Notes: generated from the letters alone by a model not told the origin. Counted from the stretch's first letter, positions 1 through 6,193 are shown. The stretch is 11,084 bases of DNA from an uncultured Actinomycetes bacterium (GCA_903901905.1 CAIUSQ010000075.1:1-11084), one strand, 5' to 3'. Numbers and translations are program-made.

Positions 1-20
1 CACAAGAGATTTCGAAAGAA

Positions 21-1142
21 CTACGTAGAGACTCCCAATCGGACTCCCAATAAGGATTTGCTTCGCTTCATTAATTTCTCTGCAATCTCTGTAATTGCCT
101 TCGCTGCCTCTGAATCTGGTTGTCCATCAACAATTGGTGAGCCGTCATCTCCACCAGTTCGAAGGAGAGGACTAAATGGAATCTTTCCAAGTAATGGAAC
201 ATCTGATCCAACCAATTGAGATAGACGGCGAGATGTTTCTTCTCCCCCGCCATCACCAAACAAGGAAATTGATTCACTGCAGGTAGGACATTGAAAGGCC
301 GACATATTTTCTATGACACCAATTACTTGCTGATGAATTTGATGTGCAATTCGCCCGGCTCGTTCGGCAACCTCTGCAGCAGCAATTTGTGGAGTTGTAA
401 CAACCACAATCTCTGAGTTTGGAATTAATTGACCAAGTGAGATTGCAAGGTCTCCAGTTCCCGGCGGTAAGTCGATGAGCAATAGATCCAAATCGCCCCA
501 ATAAGCATCGGACAAAAGTTGTTCGAGCACTCGGTGTAGTAAAGGTCCTCGATATGCAACAGGATCAGATCGCTCTGGTTTGAACATCTCCATGGAAACT
601 GTTTTAACACCGAAAGATTCCAAAGGGATGAACATTTGATCGATTGCCGTTGGTCGTTTACCCATCAAACCCATGAGCCGAGGAATTGAATGACCATAGA
701 CATCTGCATCTAAAATTCCGACACTCAAACCTTTTTTCGCAGCTGCAACTGCAAGATTTGCGGTGACTGATGATTTTCCAACTCCACCTTTTCCGGAAGC
801 AACACCGATTACACGAGTTAGTGAGTCGGGTTGTGCAAATGGGATAAATTTTTCTCTTCCGCCACGAACGATTTTCTTAACATTATTTCTTTGTTCTTCA
901 TTCATGACGCCAAAAGTCATCTCAACATTTTTAACACCATTGACTGCAATAACTGCATCTGTGACATCTTTGCGCAATCGATCCTGCATGGGACAGGCTG
1001 CAATTGTTAATAAAATTGTGAGTGAAACAACCCCTTGTGATTCCTTAAGATCTTCCACCATTTCAAGCTCAGTGATCGATCGTCGAAGTTCTGGATCCTG
1101 GACTTTTGATAATGCCTCTAAAACTTGGTCAACAACGTTCAT
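21..1142 (-). CDS. mrp: Mrp/ApbC-family iron-sulfur cluster carrier P-loop ATPase
   Basis: Cytosolic ATPase of the Mrp/NBP35 family, 373 residues, whose known role is to carry and deliver Fe-S clusters to apoproteins. Residues 1-80 form a MIP18/DUF59 domain with the conserved cysteine C50 in AACP. The deviant Walker A GKGGVGKSS is at 117-125, the Walker B-like LLLIDLPPGTGD at 220-231, and the cluster-binding pair CPTC at 285-288. All key residues are present and the length is normal for the DUF59-Mrp fusion. The ATG at 1142 overlaps the tatB stop in an ATGA, so translation is probably coupled to tatB and no separate ribosome binding site is needed. It is the last gene of the minus-strand array inside the window; what follows beyond base 21 cannot be seen. 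The htrA-tatB-mrp order is known from other actinobacteria. Family identity is very secure; the client proteins are unknown. Confidence 0.96.
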   Translation of the reverse strand: MNVVDQVLEALSKVQDPELRRSITELEMVEDLKESQGVVSLTILLTIAACPMQDRLRKDVTDAVIAVNGVKNVEMTFGVMNEEQRNNVKKIVRGGREKFIPFAQPDSLTRVIGVASGKGGVGKSSVTANLAVAAAKKGLSVGILDADVYGHSIPRLMGLMGKRPTAIDQMFIPLESFGVKTVSMEMFKPERSDPVAYRGPLLHRVLEQLLSDAYWGDLDLLLIDLPPGTGDLAISLGQLIPNSEIVVVTTPQIAAAEVAERAGRIAHQIHQQVIGVIENMSAFQCPTCSESISLFGDGGGEETSRRLSQLVGSDVPLLGKIPFSPLLRTGGDDGSPIVDGQPDSEAAKAITEIAEKLMKRSKSLLGVRLGVST

Positions 1143-1447
1143 AGTAGATCTGGGTCGATCATTGCTTTAGATATATTTGATTTAGCTTTTGGATTTTCTT
1201 CATCCAACAATTCTGAAATCTGTTTTTTTACAAAAGTTTTTGGATTCAAATCTTTTGGCTGTAAATCTTCAAAACCGGGTCCTAAGTTTTCTTTTAACTC
1301 TGCCGTCGCCGTATTGGCAAGCTCGCGAATTTTTTTAACCCACTTTGCTGCCTCACCGGCTACCTTTGGTAGGCGCTCTGGGCCAACTAAAAACATTGCC
1401 AAAACTGCCAATCCCAATACCTCGCCAAGACCGATATCAAAGAACAT
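1139..1447 (-). CDS. tatB: Sec-independent (twin-arginine) translocase subunit TatB
   Basis: Membrane component of the twin-arginine translocation pathway, which with TatC receives folded precursors carrying RR signal peptides. The 102-residue protein has the family architecture: a very short N-terminus MFFDIG, one membrane helix at about 5-21 containing an early glutamate (E9), the hinge motif VGPERLPK at 21-28, then an amphipathic helix rich in Lys, Glu and Ala to about residue 50, and a charged, probably disordered tail. GPERLP separates TatB from TatA, whose hinge is usually FGxxKLP. Neither tatA nor tatC is nearby, as in mycobacteria, where tatB also stands apart from tatAC beside htrA. 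The gene starts 18 bases after the htrA stop and its own stop overlaps the mrp start by 4 bases. A -10-like hexamer sits in the 18-base gap, so an internal promoter is possible. Confidence 0.93.
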   Translation of the reverse strand: MFFDIGLGEVLGLAVLAMFLVGPERLPKVAGEAAKWVKKIRELANTATAELKENLGPGFEDLQPKDLNPKTFVKKQISELLDEENPKAKSNISKAMIDPDLL

Positions 1448-1453
1448 GGCTTT

Positions 1454-1459
1454 AGCCTA
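1454..1459 (-). promoter_or_regulatory. Candidate -10 hexamer TAGGCT for leaderless tatB transcription
   Basis: On the minus strand TAGGCT lies exactly 6 bases before the tatB ATG (TAGGCT-AAAGCC-ATG), inside the 18-base htrA-tatB gap. The same hexamer at the same distance precedes dapD on the other strand. There is no convincing Shine-Dalgarno sequence in the gap. This fits the actinobacterial TANNNT -10 with transcription starting at the A of ATG. No -35 was recognised, and six matching bases could arise by chance, so this is inference. Confidence 0.4.
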
Positions 1460-1465
1460 CGGTAC

Positions 1466-2578
1466 TTATTTCTTCGCTGCAGTCAGAGTTAAGGACGTAC
1501 TCTTAGTAACACCATCGCGCTTGTAGGTCAAGGTGACCCGATCACCCACATTTTTGGCACGTACAGCAACTATTAACTCTTCGGCGCTGTTTATTGTTTT
1601 GCCTTCAAATGATGTGATGACATCACCGCCCCGTAACCCTGCAACTTGAGCTGGGCTTCCCGGGAGAATTGCACTAGCTGTTGTGGTTATCTTTGCGCCC
1701 GAACCAGAGAAGTTCATATCTAATGTGACTCCAATTACTGGATATGTCGCTACTCCATTTTTTATGAGCTGCTCAGCCGTTTTACGAGCTTGATTAATTG
1801 GAATGGCAAAACCTAAACCAATGGATCCAACCTGTGAATCAATTCCAAGTGATGCGATTGCTGAGTTAACGCCAATTACCGCACCTGTTGCATCTACGAG
1901 TGGGCCGCCAGAGTTTCCTGGATTTATTGCCGCATCAGTTTGTAGGGCATTGATGTAGGAACTTTCGGTGTTGGAATCTCCTGCAGTAACCGCACGATCT
2001 TTTGCACTAATAATTCCAGTTGTTACAGTCCCTGATAATCCAAGTGGAGATCCGATTGCAATAACAGAATCTCCAACGGCTATTTCATCACTATCACCAA
2101 ACTGCAACGCCATTAGTCCCGATGCTTTTATTCTTAATACTGCTAAATCATATGGAGCATCACGACCCACGACCTCTGCATTATAAATCGTGCCGTTATT
2201 CAGTGAAACGCGAATTACTCCAGAGGAACGAGCTGCTCCATCGATTACATGATTGTTTGTCAGAATAAAACCATCGCTATCAATAATAAATCCTGATCCG
2301 GTTCCGCCACCAATTACCGAAGAAGTGCGAATTGAAACTACCGATGGTAAAACTCGTTGGGCAATTCCGGCCACAGAATCTGGTGCGCGCTCGATTACGC
2401 TGTTGGATGAGACCAAATTTGCGCCGTTAAAGATAGAGGCACCAGTTGCCGTAATTCCTAAGAAACCTCCAACGCTTCCAGCTAACAAAGCAATCAAAAC
2501 CATATTACCTCTGGCTGGTTTTTGTGTTGCCTGCCACCATGGCGCTGGCGGGAGATTTTTCTTTCGTGGAAAGATCAT
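1466..2578 (-). CDS. htrA: Membrane-anchored HtrA/DegP-type trypsin-like serine protease with PDZ domain
   Basis: Envelope protease that degrades or refolds damaged exported proteins. The 370-residue sequence has a short cytoplasmic N-terminus with basic residues, one membrane anchor at about 26-50, a linker, a trypsin-like domain at about 70-265, and a single PDZ domain at about 285-355. The catalytic triad is complete: His110 in TNNHVID, Asp144 in DAPYDLAVLRI and Ser223 in GNSGGPL. There is no obvious signal peptidase site, so the protease domain is probably tethered outside the cell membrane. It is shorter than the mycobacterial Rv1223 homologue, mainly because it lacks a long N-terminal extension. 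Twelve bases separate it from the O-methyltransferase stop; AGGA lies only 2 bases before the ATG, so initiation may depend on coupling. In many actinobacteria a sigE-rseA pair lies directly upstream; here it does not. Confidence 0.95.
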   Translation of the reverse strand: MIFPRKKNLPPAPWWQATQKPARGNMVLIALLAGSVGGFLGITATGASIFNGANLVSSNSVIERAPDSVAGIAQRVLPSVVSIRTSSVIGGGTGSGFIIDSDGFILTNNHVIDGAARSSGVIRVSLNNGTIYNAEVVGRDAPYDLAVLRIKASGLMALQFGDSDEIAVGDSVIAIGSPLGLSGTVTTGIISAKDRAVTAGDSNTESSYINALQTDAAINPGNSGGPLVDATGAVIGVNSAIASLGIDSQVGSIGLGFAIPINQARKTAEQLIKNGVATYPVIGVTLDMNFSGSGAKITTTASAILPGSPAQVAGLRGGDVITSFEGKTINSAEELIVAVRAKNVGDRVTLTYKRDGVTKSTSLTLTAAKK

Positions 2579-2590
2579 TGTCCTAGTTTG

Positions 2591-3220
2591 CTACAACTTC
2601 GTCGCAAGTAATAATCCATCACCTACTGGGAGCATGGAGCTGACCCAATGCTCTGTGTCATTCTTAATAATTTTCCCAGCATCACGAAGAGCAACGGTGC
2701 GTGGGTCACGTTGTGCGGCATCAGGAGTTTTGCCACCGCCAAAATAGTTGTCGATAACCAATACTCCGCCACTCCTTAAAATTCTTAAGCTCTCTCCGAT
2801 TACAAAACTTAGATCCTCGGGATTATGGCGCAGAACTACCATATCGTAGGCGGTATCGGTTAACTTTGAAATAACATCGATAACAGAGTTAGTAATTAAG
2901 CGGACTCGAGTTTGCGCGATATCGGCCTCTGCAAATGCGAGTTTGGCAATTTGTGTATGTTCCATCTCATCATCAATCGAGGTTAAAGTTCCAGTTGAAC
3001 GCATTCCATCTAAAATCCATAAACTTCCAACGCCAGAGCCCGTACCAACTTCTACTACTGACTGCGCTTGTAGTGAAAATGCAAGGAATCGCAAAAATGC
3101 ACCGGCCCCTGGGGTTGAGTCGCTCGCCCCAAGTTCTAGACCGCGTGCACGTGCTTGAGACTTAAAGTAATCCTCTGAAATAAAATTTTCAGAAAATGAA
3201 TGCGGATCGATTCGAATCAT
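2591..3220 (-). CDS. SAM-dependent O-methyltransferase, Rv1220c-like
   Basis: Class I methyltransferase of the catechol-O-methyltransferase-like group (209 residues), most similar in layout to the actinobacterial protein encoded next to sigE (Rv1220c type). The SAM-binding motif I VVEVGTGSGVGSLW is at 55-68, the acidic end of strand 2 is SIDDE at 81-85, and LRSGGVLVIDNYFGGG at 148-163 matches the post-strand-5 region with the DN pair. Where relatives usually have a DAD-type motif after strand 4, this protein has VLRHNPED at 129-136, so one predicted metal ligand is missing. I chose the ATG at 3220 because it overlaps the pepA stop as ATGA; a TTG five codons upstream has no ribosome binding site. 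The substrate is unknown. Confidence 0.85.
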   Translation of the reverse strand: MIRIDPHSFSENFISEDYFKSQARARGLELGASDSTPGAGAFLRFLAFSLQAQSVVEVGTGSGVGSLWILDGMRSTGTLTSIDDEMEHTQIAKLAFAEADIAQTRVRLITNSVIDVISKLTDTAYDMVVLRHNPEDLSFVIGESLRILRSGGVLVIDNYFGGGKTPDAAQRDPRTVALRDAGKIIKNDTEHWVSSMLPVGDGLLLATKL

Positions 3221-4698
3221 AAAGTAGTTATCCAATTTGTAAGAAGTCGAACACCAAAGCCGGTACCACCTTTAGAGTTTTCACCTGCATCGACTTCACT
3301 TCGCGCCGTTCCTGCGATATCTAAATGCAACCAACGCCGATCACCTGCGAAGTGCTCAAGAAACAATGCAGCTGTTACTGACCCGGCTGAGAAATCTCCT
3401 TTATCGGCGGTGTGATTTAAATCTGCGATATCACTTTCTAGCGCCTCCTTGTAATCATCCACCAAAGGCATTCGCCACACACGATCTCCTGAGGCTTCTC
3501 CTGCCTTTACAAATTCTTCAGCAAGTTGATCATCTCGCGTATACATTGCTGCGTATTGTCGACCTAAGCCAAGAGTTGCTGCACCAGTTAACGTTGCAAT
3601 ATCAATTAAGTAATCTGGATCTAAAGTTGAATCTGCGAATGCAAGACCATCAGCTAAAACTAACCGACCTTCAGCATCGGTATTGAGAACTTCGACGGTG
3701 GTGCCTCCGAAATGCTTAATTACATCACTTGGGCGTTGAGCGGTGCCTGAAAAAGAGTTTTCGGCCATCATCATTAGCGCCGTTACTTTAACCATTGGTT
3801 GTAAATCTACTAATGCGGTCAACGTTGCAAAAACTGCTGCTGATCCTGCCATATCGGATTTCATCGCCATCATTGTGTCGTATGGGCGCTTTAGAGAAAT
3901 TCCACCTGTATCAAAGGTAATTCCCTTACCGATTAAAACCACATGAGGTAAAGCACGAACGGATTTGACTGCGCGTTTAGGAGTATATGAAATCTGAATC
4001 ATGCGCGGTCCGGGTTTTGGAGATGAGCCACCAACGGCTCTAAGCCCACCAAAATCCTTTAGCTGTGAACCAGAAAGTATTTGAACTTTTAAACCAGTTC
4101 CTTTTGCAAAATCTTCTACCTGCTTTGCCATCCATGCTGGGGTTTTTATGTTTGCAGGTGTGTGCACCAGATCGCGAGCGCGACATACAGCTTTTGCAAT
4201 CACAGAGGCTGTCTCTATAGTTTTTTTATCTTTAGTGGCGATCTGAATTGTTGGAGTATCTTCTTTTTTGTCAGACTTCATATTCCATATCCATGCGCCA
4301 AGTGTCATAGATATTGCATGGTCTTTTTCCTGCGAGATCGTGGAATAAACCGTTGTATTTTTGCCACGGACTTTTCGACCGATTGCCGCCCCTGCTGCTC
4401 TCAAGGCTGTGGGGCTTTGATCGCCAACACCTACTAAAAATACTCTGTCAGTTTTTGCGCCCGGGTTATTGCCTGGGGTATTAACTGGGATCTCAAATAG
4501 TTCGCCAGCTTTGCCAGTAGGAGTAAAAAAACCTAATCTGTCGCGAAAACTAACGTTGAAATGTTGCTCCAACTCAGAGATGAGCGAACCCATGAATTCA
4601 AATTCACCATCAATAGTTTTAAAGAAACCAATTGAAATTGAGTCAGCTTTGACAGCATTATTGATGTCGATTGAGGATGCAATGGGTAGTGCGGACAT
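3217..4698 (-). CDS. pepA: Leucyl aminopeptidase, M17 family (PepA-like)
   Basis: Cytosolic dinuclear-metal aminopeptidase that removes N-terminal residues from peptides during protein turnover; members of the family assemble as hexamers. The 493-residue protein has the variable N-terminal macro-like domain (about 1-165) and the catalytic M17 domain (about 170-490). The signature NTDAEGRL is at 339-346. Expected metal-binding and catalytic residues are visible: Lys258 and Asp263 in GKGITFDTGG, Lys270 in ISLK, Asp282 in KSDMAGS, Asp341 and Glu343 in the signature, and Arg345. I use the ATG at 4698; a TTG three codons upstream would fall inside an inverted repeat. No Shine-Dalgarno sequence is evident, while TAGCCT lies 9 bases before the ATG. 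The gene starts 32 bases after DUF3117 and ends in an ATGA overlap with the methyltransferase. Finding pepA in this cluster is not something I know from mycobacteria. Confidence 0.94.
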   Translation of the reverse strand: MSALPIASSIDINNAVKADSISIGFFKTIDGEFEFMGSLISELEQHFNVSFRDRLGFFTPTGKAGELFEIPVNTPGNNPGAKTDRVFLVGVGDQSPTALRAAGAAIGRKVRGKNTTVYSTISQEKDHAISMTLGAWIWNMKSDKKEDTPTIQIATKDKKTIETASVIAKAVCRARDLVHTPANIKTPAWMAKQVEDFAKGTGLKVQILSGSQLKDFGGLRAVGGSSPKPGPRMIQISYTPKRAVKSVRALPHVVLIGKGITFDTGGISLKRPYDTMMAMKSDMAGSAAVFATLTALVDLQPMVKVTALMMMAENSFSGTAQRPSDVIKHFGGTTVEVLNTDAEGRLVLADGLAFADSTLDPDYLIDIATLTGAATLGLGRQYAAMYTRDDQLAEEFVKAGEASGDRVWRMPLVDDYKEALESDIADLNHTADKGDFSAGSVTAALFLEHFAGDRRWLHLDIAGTARSEVDAGENSKGGTGFGVRLLTNWITTL

Positions 4699-4703
4699 GA
4701 TTA

Positions 4704-4722
4704 CCAAAGGCTATCGCTTTGG
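4704..4722. repeat. Inverted repeat CCAAAG-N7-CTTTGG just upstream of the pepA start
   Basis: A perfect 6-base stem with a 7-base loop lies between the DUF3117 stop and the pepA ATG, ending 5 bases before the ATG. In the minus-strand transcript it would form a small hairpin. No run of U follows it, so it is a poor intrinsic terminator. It could be an mRNA processing or attenuation element or a protein-binding site; a chance hairpin is not excluded. Confidence 0.35.
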
Positions 4723-4730
4723 AATCGGAA

Positions 4731-4910
4731 TTACTTCTTAACTAGACCAACTGCCGCGTGTAATGCCGCGCTTAGATTGTTCGCCTCTTCGGCATTCATT
4801 TCGACAACAAGGCGGCCGCCGCCTTCAAGTGGGATTCGCATGACTAGTGAGCGAGCCTCTTTAGTAACCTCCATTGGACCATCGCCTGTGCGGGGTTTCA
4901 TGGCTGCCAT
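4731..4910 (-). CDS. DUF3117 family small conserved actinobacterial protein
   Basis: A 59-residue soluble protein too short for many gene finders. The start MAAMKPRTGDGPMEV and the core MRIPLEGGGRLVVEM at about 24-38 are the hallmark of DUF3117 (Rv1211 in M. tuberculosis), a family of near constant length in actinobacteria; I know of no secure function. The N-terminal half looks like a compact beta structure (GGGRLVVE) and the C-terminal half (NAEEANNLSAALHAAV) a single helix. The start at 4910 is supported by a strong AGAGGAG six bases upstream and by the family's usual MAAMKP beginning. Local G+C is about 55%, above the window average, as expected for a conserved or well-expressed gene. It sits between the orphan sigma region 4 gene and pepA in the same orientation. 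A short ORF overlaps its first 13 bases in another frame. Confidence 0.92.
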   Translation of the reverse strand: MAAMKPRTGDGPMEVTKEARSLVMRIPLEGGGRLVVEMNAEEANNLSAALHAAVGLVKK

Positions 4911-4984
4911 GTGTTACTCCTCTTAAAGAACTTGAGTGGGTCATGTTCGTGCTGCTTCTTGCGGAGGTTAAGTATCTCGCACAT
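4898..4984 (-). CDS. Candidate small protein or leader peptide, 28 residues, unrecognised
   Basis: An ATG-started frame encoding 28 residues fills most of the 97-base gap upstream of DUF3117. It begins MCEILNLRKKQ, is rich in Lys, Arg and His, and ends NTWQP. Length alone is not significant: an open stretch of this size occurs often by chance. The support is codon-position composition, which I counted over its 28 codons: G or C is 68% at position 3, 46% at position 1 and 29% at position 2, the ranking expected of translated sequence. The frame has only one possible ATG, an in-frame stop lies three codons upstream (4991-4993), and its TGA overlaps the fourth codon of DUF3117 (ATGA). No ribosome binding site is seen. 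It resembles no family I recognise; it could be a real microprotein or a leader that couples translation to DUF3117. Confidence 0.45.
   Translation of the reverse strand: MCEILNLRKKQHEHDPLKFFKRSNTWQP
4917..4923 (-). promoter_or_regulatory. Strong ribosome binding site AGAGGAG for DUF3117
   Basis: AGAGGAG-TAACAC-ATG on the minus strand is the clearest Shine-Dalgarno sequence in the window and fixes the DUF3117 start at 4910. It stands out because most other starts here have weak or no such motif. It lies within the reading frame of the candidate 28-residue ORF, so translation of that ORF could affect access to it. Confidence 0.8.
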
Positions 4985-5007
4985 TAGGCATTAGTAGAAA
5001 TCGAGGC

Positions 5008-5202
5008 TTACATCCCCATGATCGTGAGTAACCGGGCCTTGCCCTGCTCAATAATGGCGCTGACCGAGCGCTCAGGTACCCCAAGAATCTGTGCAATGTC
5101 ACCCGTGGACATAGAGCGCAAATAATGCATCGTCAAAACAATGCGCTCTTCCTCCGGTAAGCCAGAAATAGCATCCGAAAGGCTTTGGGATGAAGGGCTC
5201 AT
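5008..5202 (-). CDS. Orphan sigma-70 region 4 (helix-turn-helix) protein
   Basis: This 64-residue protein consists of little more than sigma factor region 4, the part that contacts the -35 element and the beta-flap. LPEEERIVLTMHYLRSM at 15-31 matches region 4.1, and STGDIAQILGVPERSVSAII at 32-51 plus EQGKARL at 52-58 match the region 4.2 helix-turn-helix. There is no region 2, and none can be hidden upstream because the SRPBCC stop is only 12 bases before its ATG. The frame is intact, so this is not obviously decay in progress. G+C is about 52%, higher than the SRPBCC gene beside it (about 45%). It may be a transcription regulator, one half of a split sigma factor, or the remnant of an ECF sigma factor. 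Domain assignment is firm; the role is unknown. Confidence 0.82.
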   Translation of the reverse strand: MSPSSQSLSDAISGLPEEERIVLTMHYLRSMSTGDIAQILGVPERSVSAIIEQGKARLLTIMGM

Positions 5203-5203
5203 A

Positions 5204-5214
5204 AACCTAGGTTA
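5204..5214 (-). promoter_or_regulatory. Palindrome AACCTAGGTT and -10-like TAACCT at the sigma-like gene start
   Basis: The 12-base gap before the sigma-like gene contains the perfect 10-base palindrome AACCTAGGTT (5204-5213). Read on the minus strand, TAACCT (5214-5209) stands 6 bases before the ATG, the distance expected for leaderless initiation. A palindrome over a core promoter could be an operator, but a 10-base palindrome can occur by chance; this is inference. Confidence 0.3.
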
Positions 5215-5646
5215 CTAAACTGATTGGAGTTGTCGGCGTAAAGCCATGAGAGAGATTCTCACTCCCGCGTAAAGTCCAGGGGCAATCAATAAAAAGATTG
5301 CTCGTGGGGCCAAAATCTCTTCTGACCAATCAAAGCGAGTAGTGAAGGCGTCAATTTGAGTTAACTCAAATCTTCCAGTGCCTTTAATGATTCGACCAGT
5401 ATGAACTACATCGCAAATATTTGGTGGTTGCCATTTCGTTACCTGCATATGATCCATGAGGCCTAATTTTCCAATACCGGTGAATGCAGCGATAGAGGTT
5501 CCAACTCCTTCACGTATTTTTGATACGACTTCTACTTTCGTTAGCAACATCCATTCCCCTTGGCTCTCCCACTGTGCAAGAGCTTGCCAAACTTTTTCGA
5601 TTGGTGCTTTTATCTCTAGAACCATGGCGATGTGGTTGCTTTTCAT
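5215..5646 (-). CDS. SRPBCC (START/polyketide cyclase-like) family protein
   Basis: A 143-residue protein of the SRPBCC helix-grip fold, a cavity that binds hydrophobic ligands. Visible support: the N-terminal strand and helix pattern VLEIKAPIEKVWQALAQWES at about 9-28 with the family's typical AP-x-E-x-VW and a following tryptophan (W32), a central antiparallel region including MQVTKWQPP and GTGRFELTQI, and a long C-terminal helix from about 113 onward that is unusually hydrophobic (IFLLIAPGLYAGVRISL) and may touch the membrane. Ligand and reaction cannot be deduced. The start is only 3 bases after the stop of the LOG-family gene, so the two are probably cotranslated; a GAGGG lies 13 bases upstream, rather far for a ribosome binding site. 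The next gene starts 12 bases after its stop. Confidence 0.78.
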   Translation of the reverse strand: MKSNHIAMVLEIKAPIEKVWQALAQWESQGEWMLLTKVEVVSKIREGVGTSIAAFTGIGKLGLMDHMQVTKWQPPNICDVVHTGRIIKGTGRFELTQIDAFTTRFDWSEEILAPRAIFLLIAPGLYAGVRISLMALRRQLQSV

Positions 5647-5649
5647 TTC

Positions 5650-6186
5650 TTACATACCCTCACATGCATTTAATGCTTCGTCAACAGTAGTTGTCCATCT
5701 AACGATCTCGCGCATTCCAGGCTTAATAAACTTCTCAGCTTCAAGGTGAATAATTAACTCATGTAATGGTTCATAGATACCAAAAGGATCCAAAATAACT
5801 ACTGGTTTTGAGTGAAATTTTAAATAGTGACCAACCCAAATTTCAAAAAACTCTTCAAGAGTTCCTGCTCCACCGGGAAGGGTGATGAATGCATCTGCGA
5901 GATTGGTGATCATGTGCTTTCTTTGGCCCATTGTTTCGACAACATGCAGTTCATCATTTTCATGGTCGGCAAATTCAATCTCTACAAGTGCCTGTGGAAT
6001 CACGCCAATTGTTTTTCCCCCAGCATCACGTGCACCTCTTGAAACCGCCCCCATCATGGATATGTGTCCACCACCAGTTACAAGTTCACTGGAGTGAGTA
6101 GCGATTCCATGCCCCAATTGATATGCCAGCTCTACATACTTGTTATCGATCGTTGGCGACGACGAACAAAAGACGGCAATACGCAT
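5650..6186 (-). CDS. LOG family protein (TIGR00730), nucleoside 5'-monophosphate phosphoribohydrolase
   Basis: A 178-residue Rossmann-fold protein of the LOG/YvdD family. Known members release the base from cytokinin riboside 5'-monophosphates or other nucleotides; the mycobacterial homologue Rv1205 is linked to cytokinin production. Family motifs are all visible: FCSSS at 6-10, VTGGGHISMMG at 36-46, the catalytic R-K pair in GQRKHMI at 87-93 and PGGAGTLEE at 104-112. The start is set at the ATG 6186 because MRIAVFCSSS is the normal family N-terminus; a GTG ten codons upstream would extend across the divergent promoter region and touch dapD. It heads the minus-strand array and is divergent from dapD with only 30 bases between. 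No Shine-Dalgarno sequence precedes it, whereas TATTCT lies 7 bases upstream. The cellular substrate in this organism is not known. Confidence 0.92.
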   Translation of the reverse strand: MRIAVFCSSSPTIDNKYVELAYQLGHGIATHSSELVTGGGHISMMGAVSRGARDAGGKTIGVIPQALVEIEFADHENDELHVVETMGQRKHMITNLADAFITLPGGAGTLEEFFEIWVGHYLKFHSKPVVILDPFGIYEPLHELIIHLEAEKFIKPGMREIVRWTTTVDEALNACEGM

Positions 6187-6193
6187 GCTGCTT

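Noticed and set aside
1..20. Possible neighbouring gene downstream of mrp
   Set aside because: Twenty bases are too few to support any coding or terminator call.
763..1526. Plus-strand open frames of about 135 codons opposite mrp and tatB
   Set aside because: They mirror the codon structure of the true minus-strand genes and encode low-complexity Ser/Thr/Phe-rich sequence.
1614..1626. CRP-like palindrome GTGATGACATCAC
   Set aside because: It sits within the conserved GGDVITSFEG codons of the HtrA PDZ domain, far from any gene start, so coding constraint explains it.
2253..2747. Long plus-strand open frame of 164 codons
   Set aside because: It is antisense to the well-conserved htrA and methyltransferase genes, runs across their junction and has no recognisable domain or start signal.
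3221..3235. TTG start for the methyltransferase five codons upstream
   Set aside because: It has no ribosome binding site, while the ATG at 3220 forms the usual ATGA overlap with pepA.
4731..5202. Locally higher G+C (about 50%) as a sign of horizontal transfer
   Set aside because: DUF3117 is a core actinobacterial gene and small conserved genes often show this; no mobile element, repeat or tRNA border is present.
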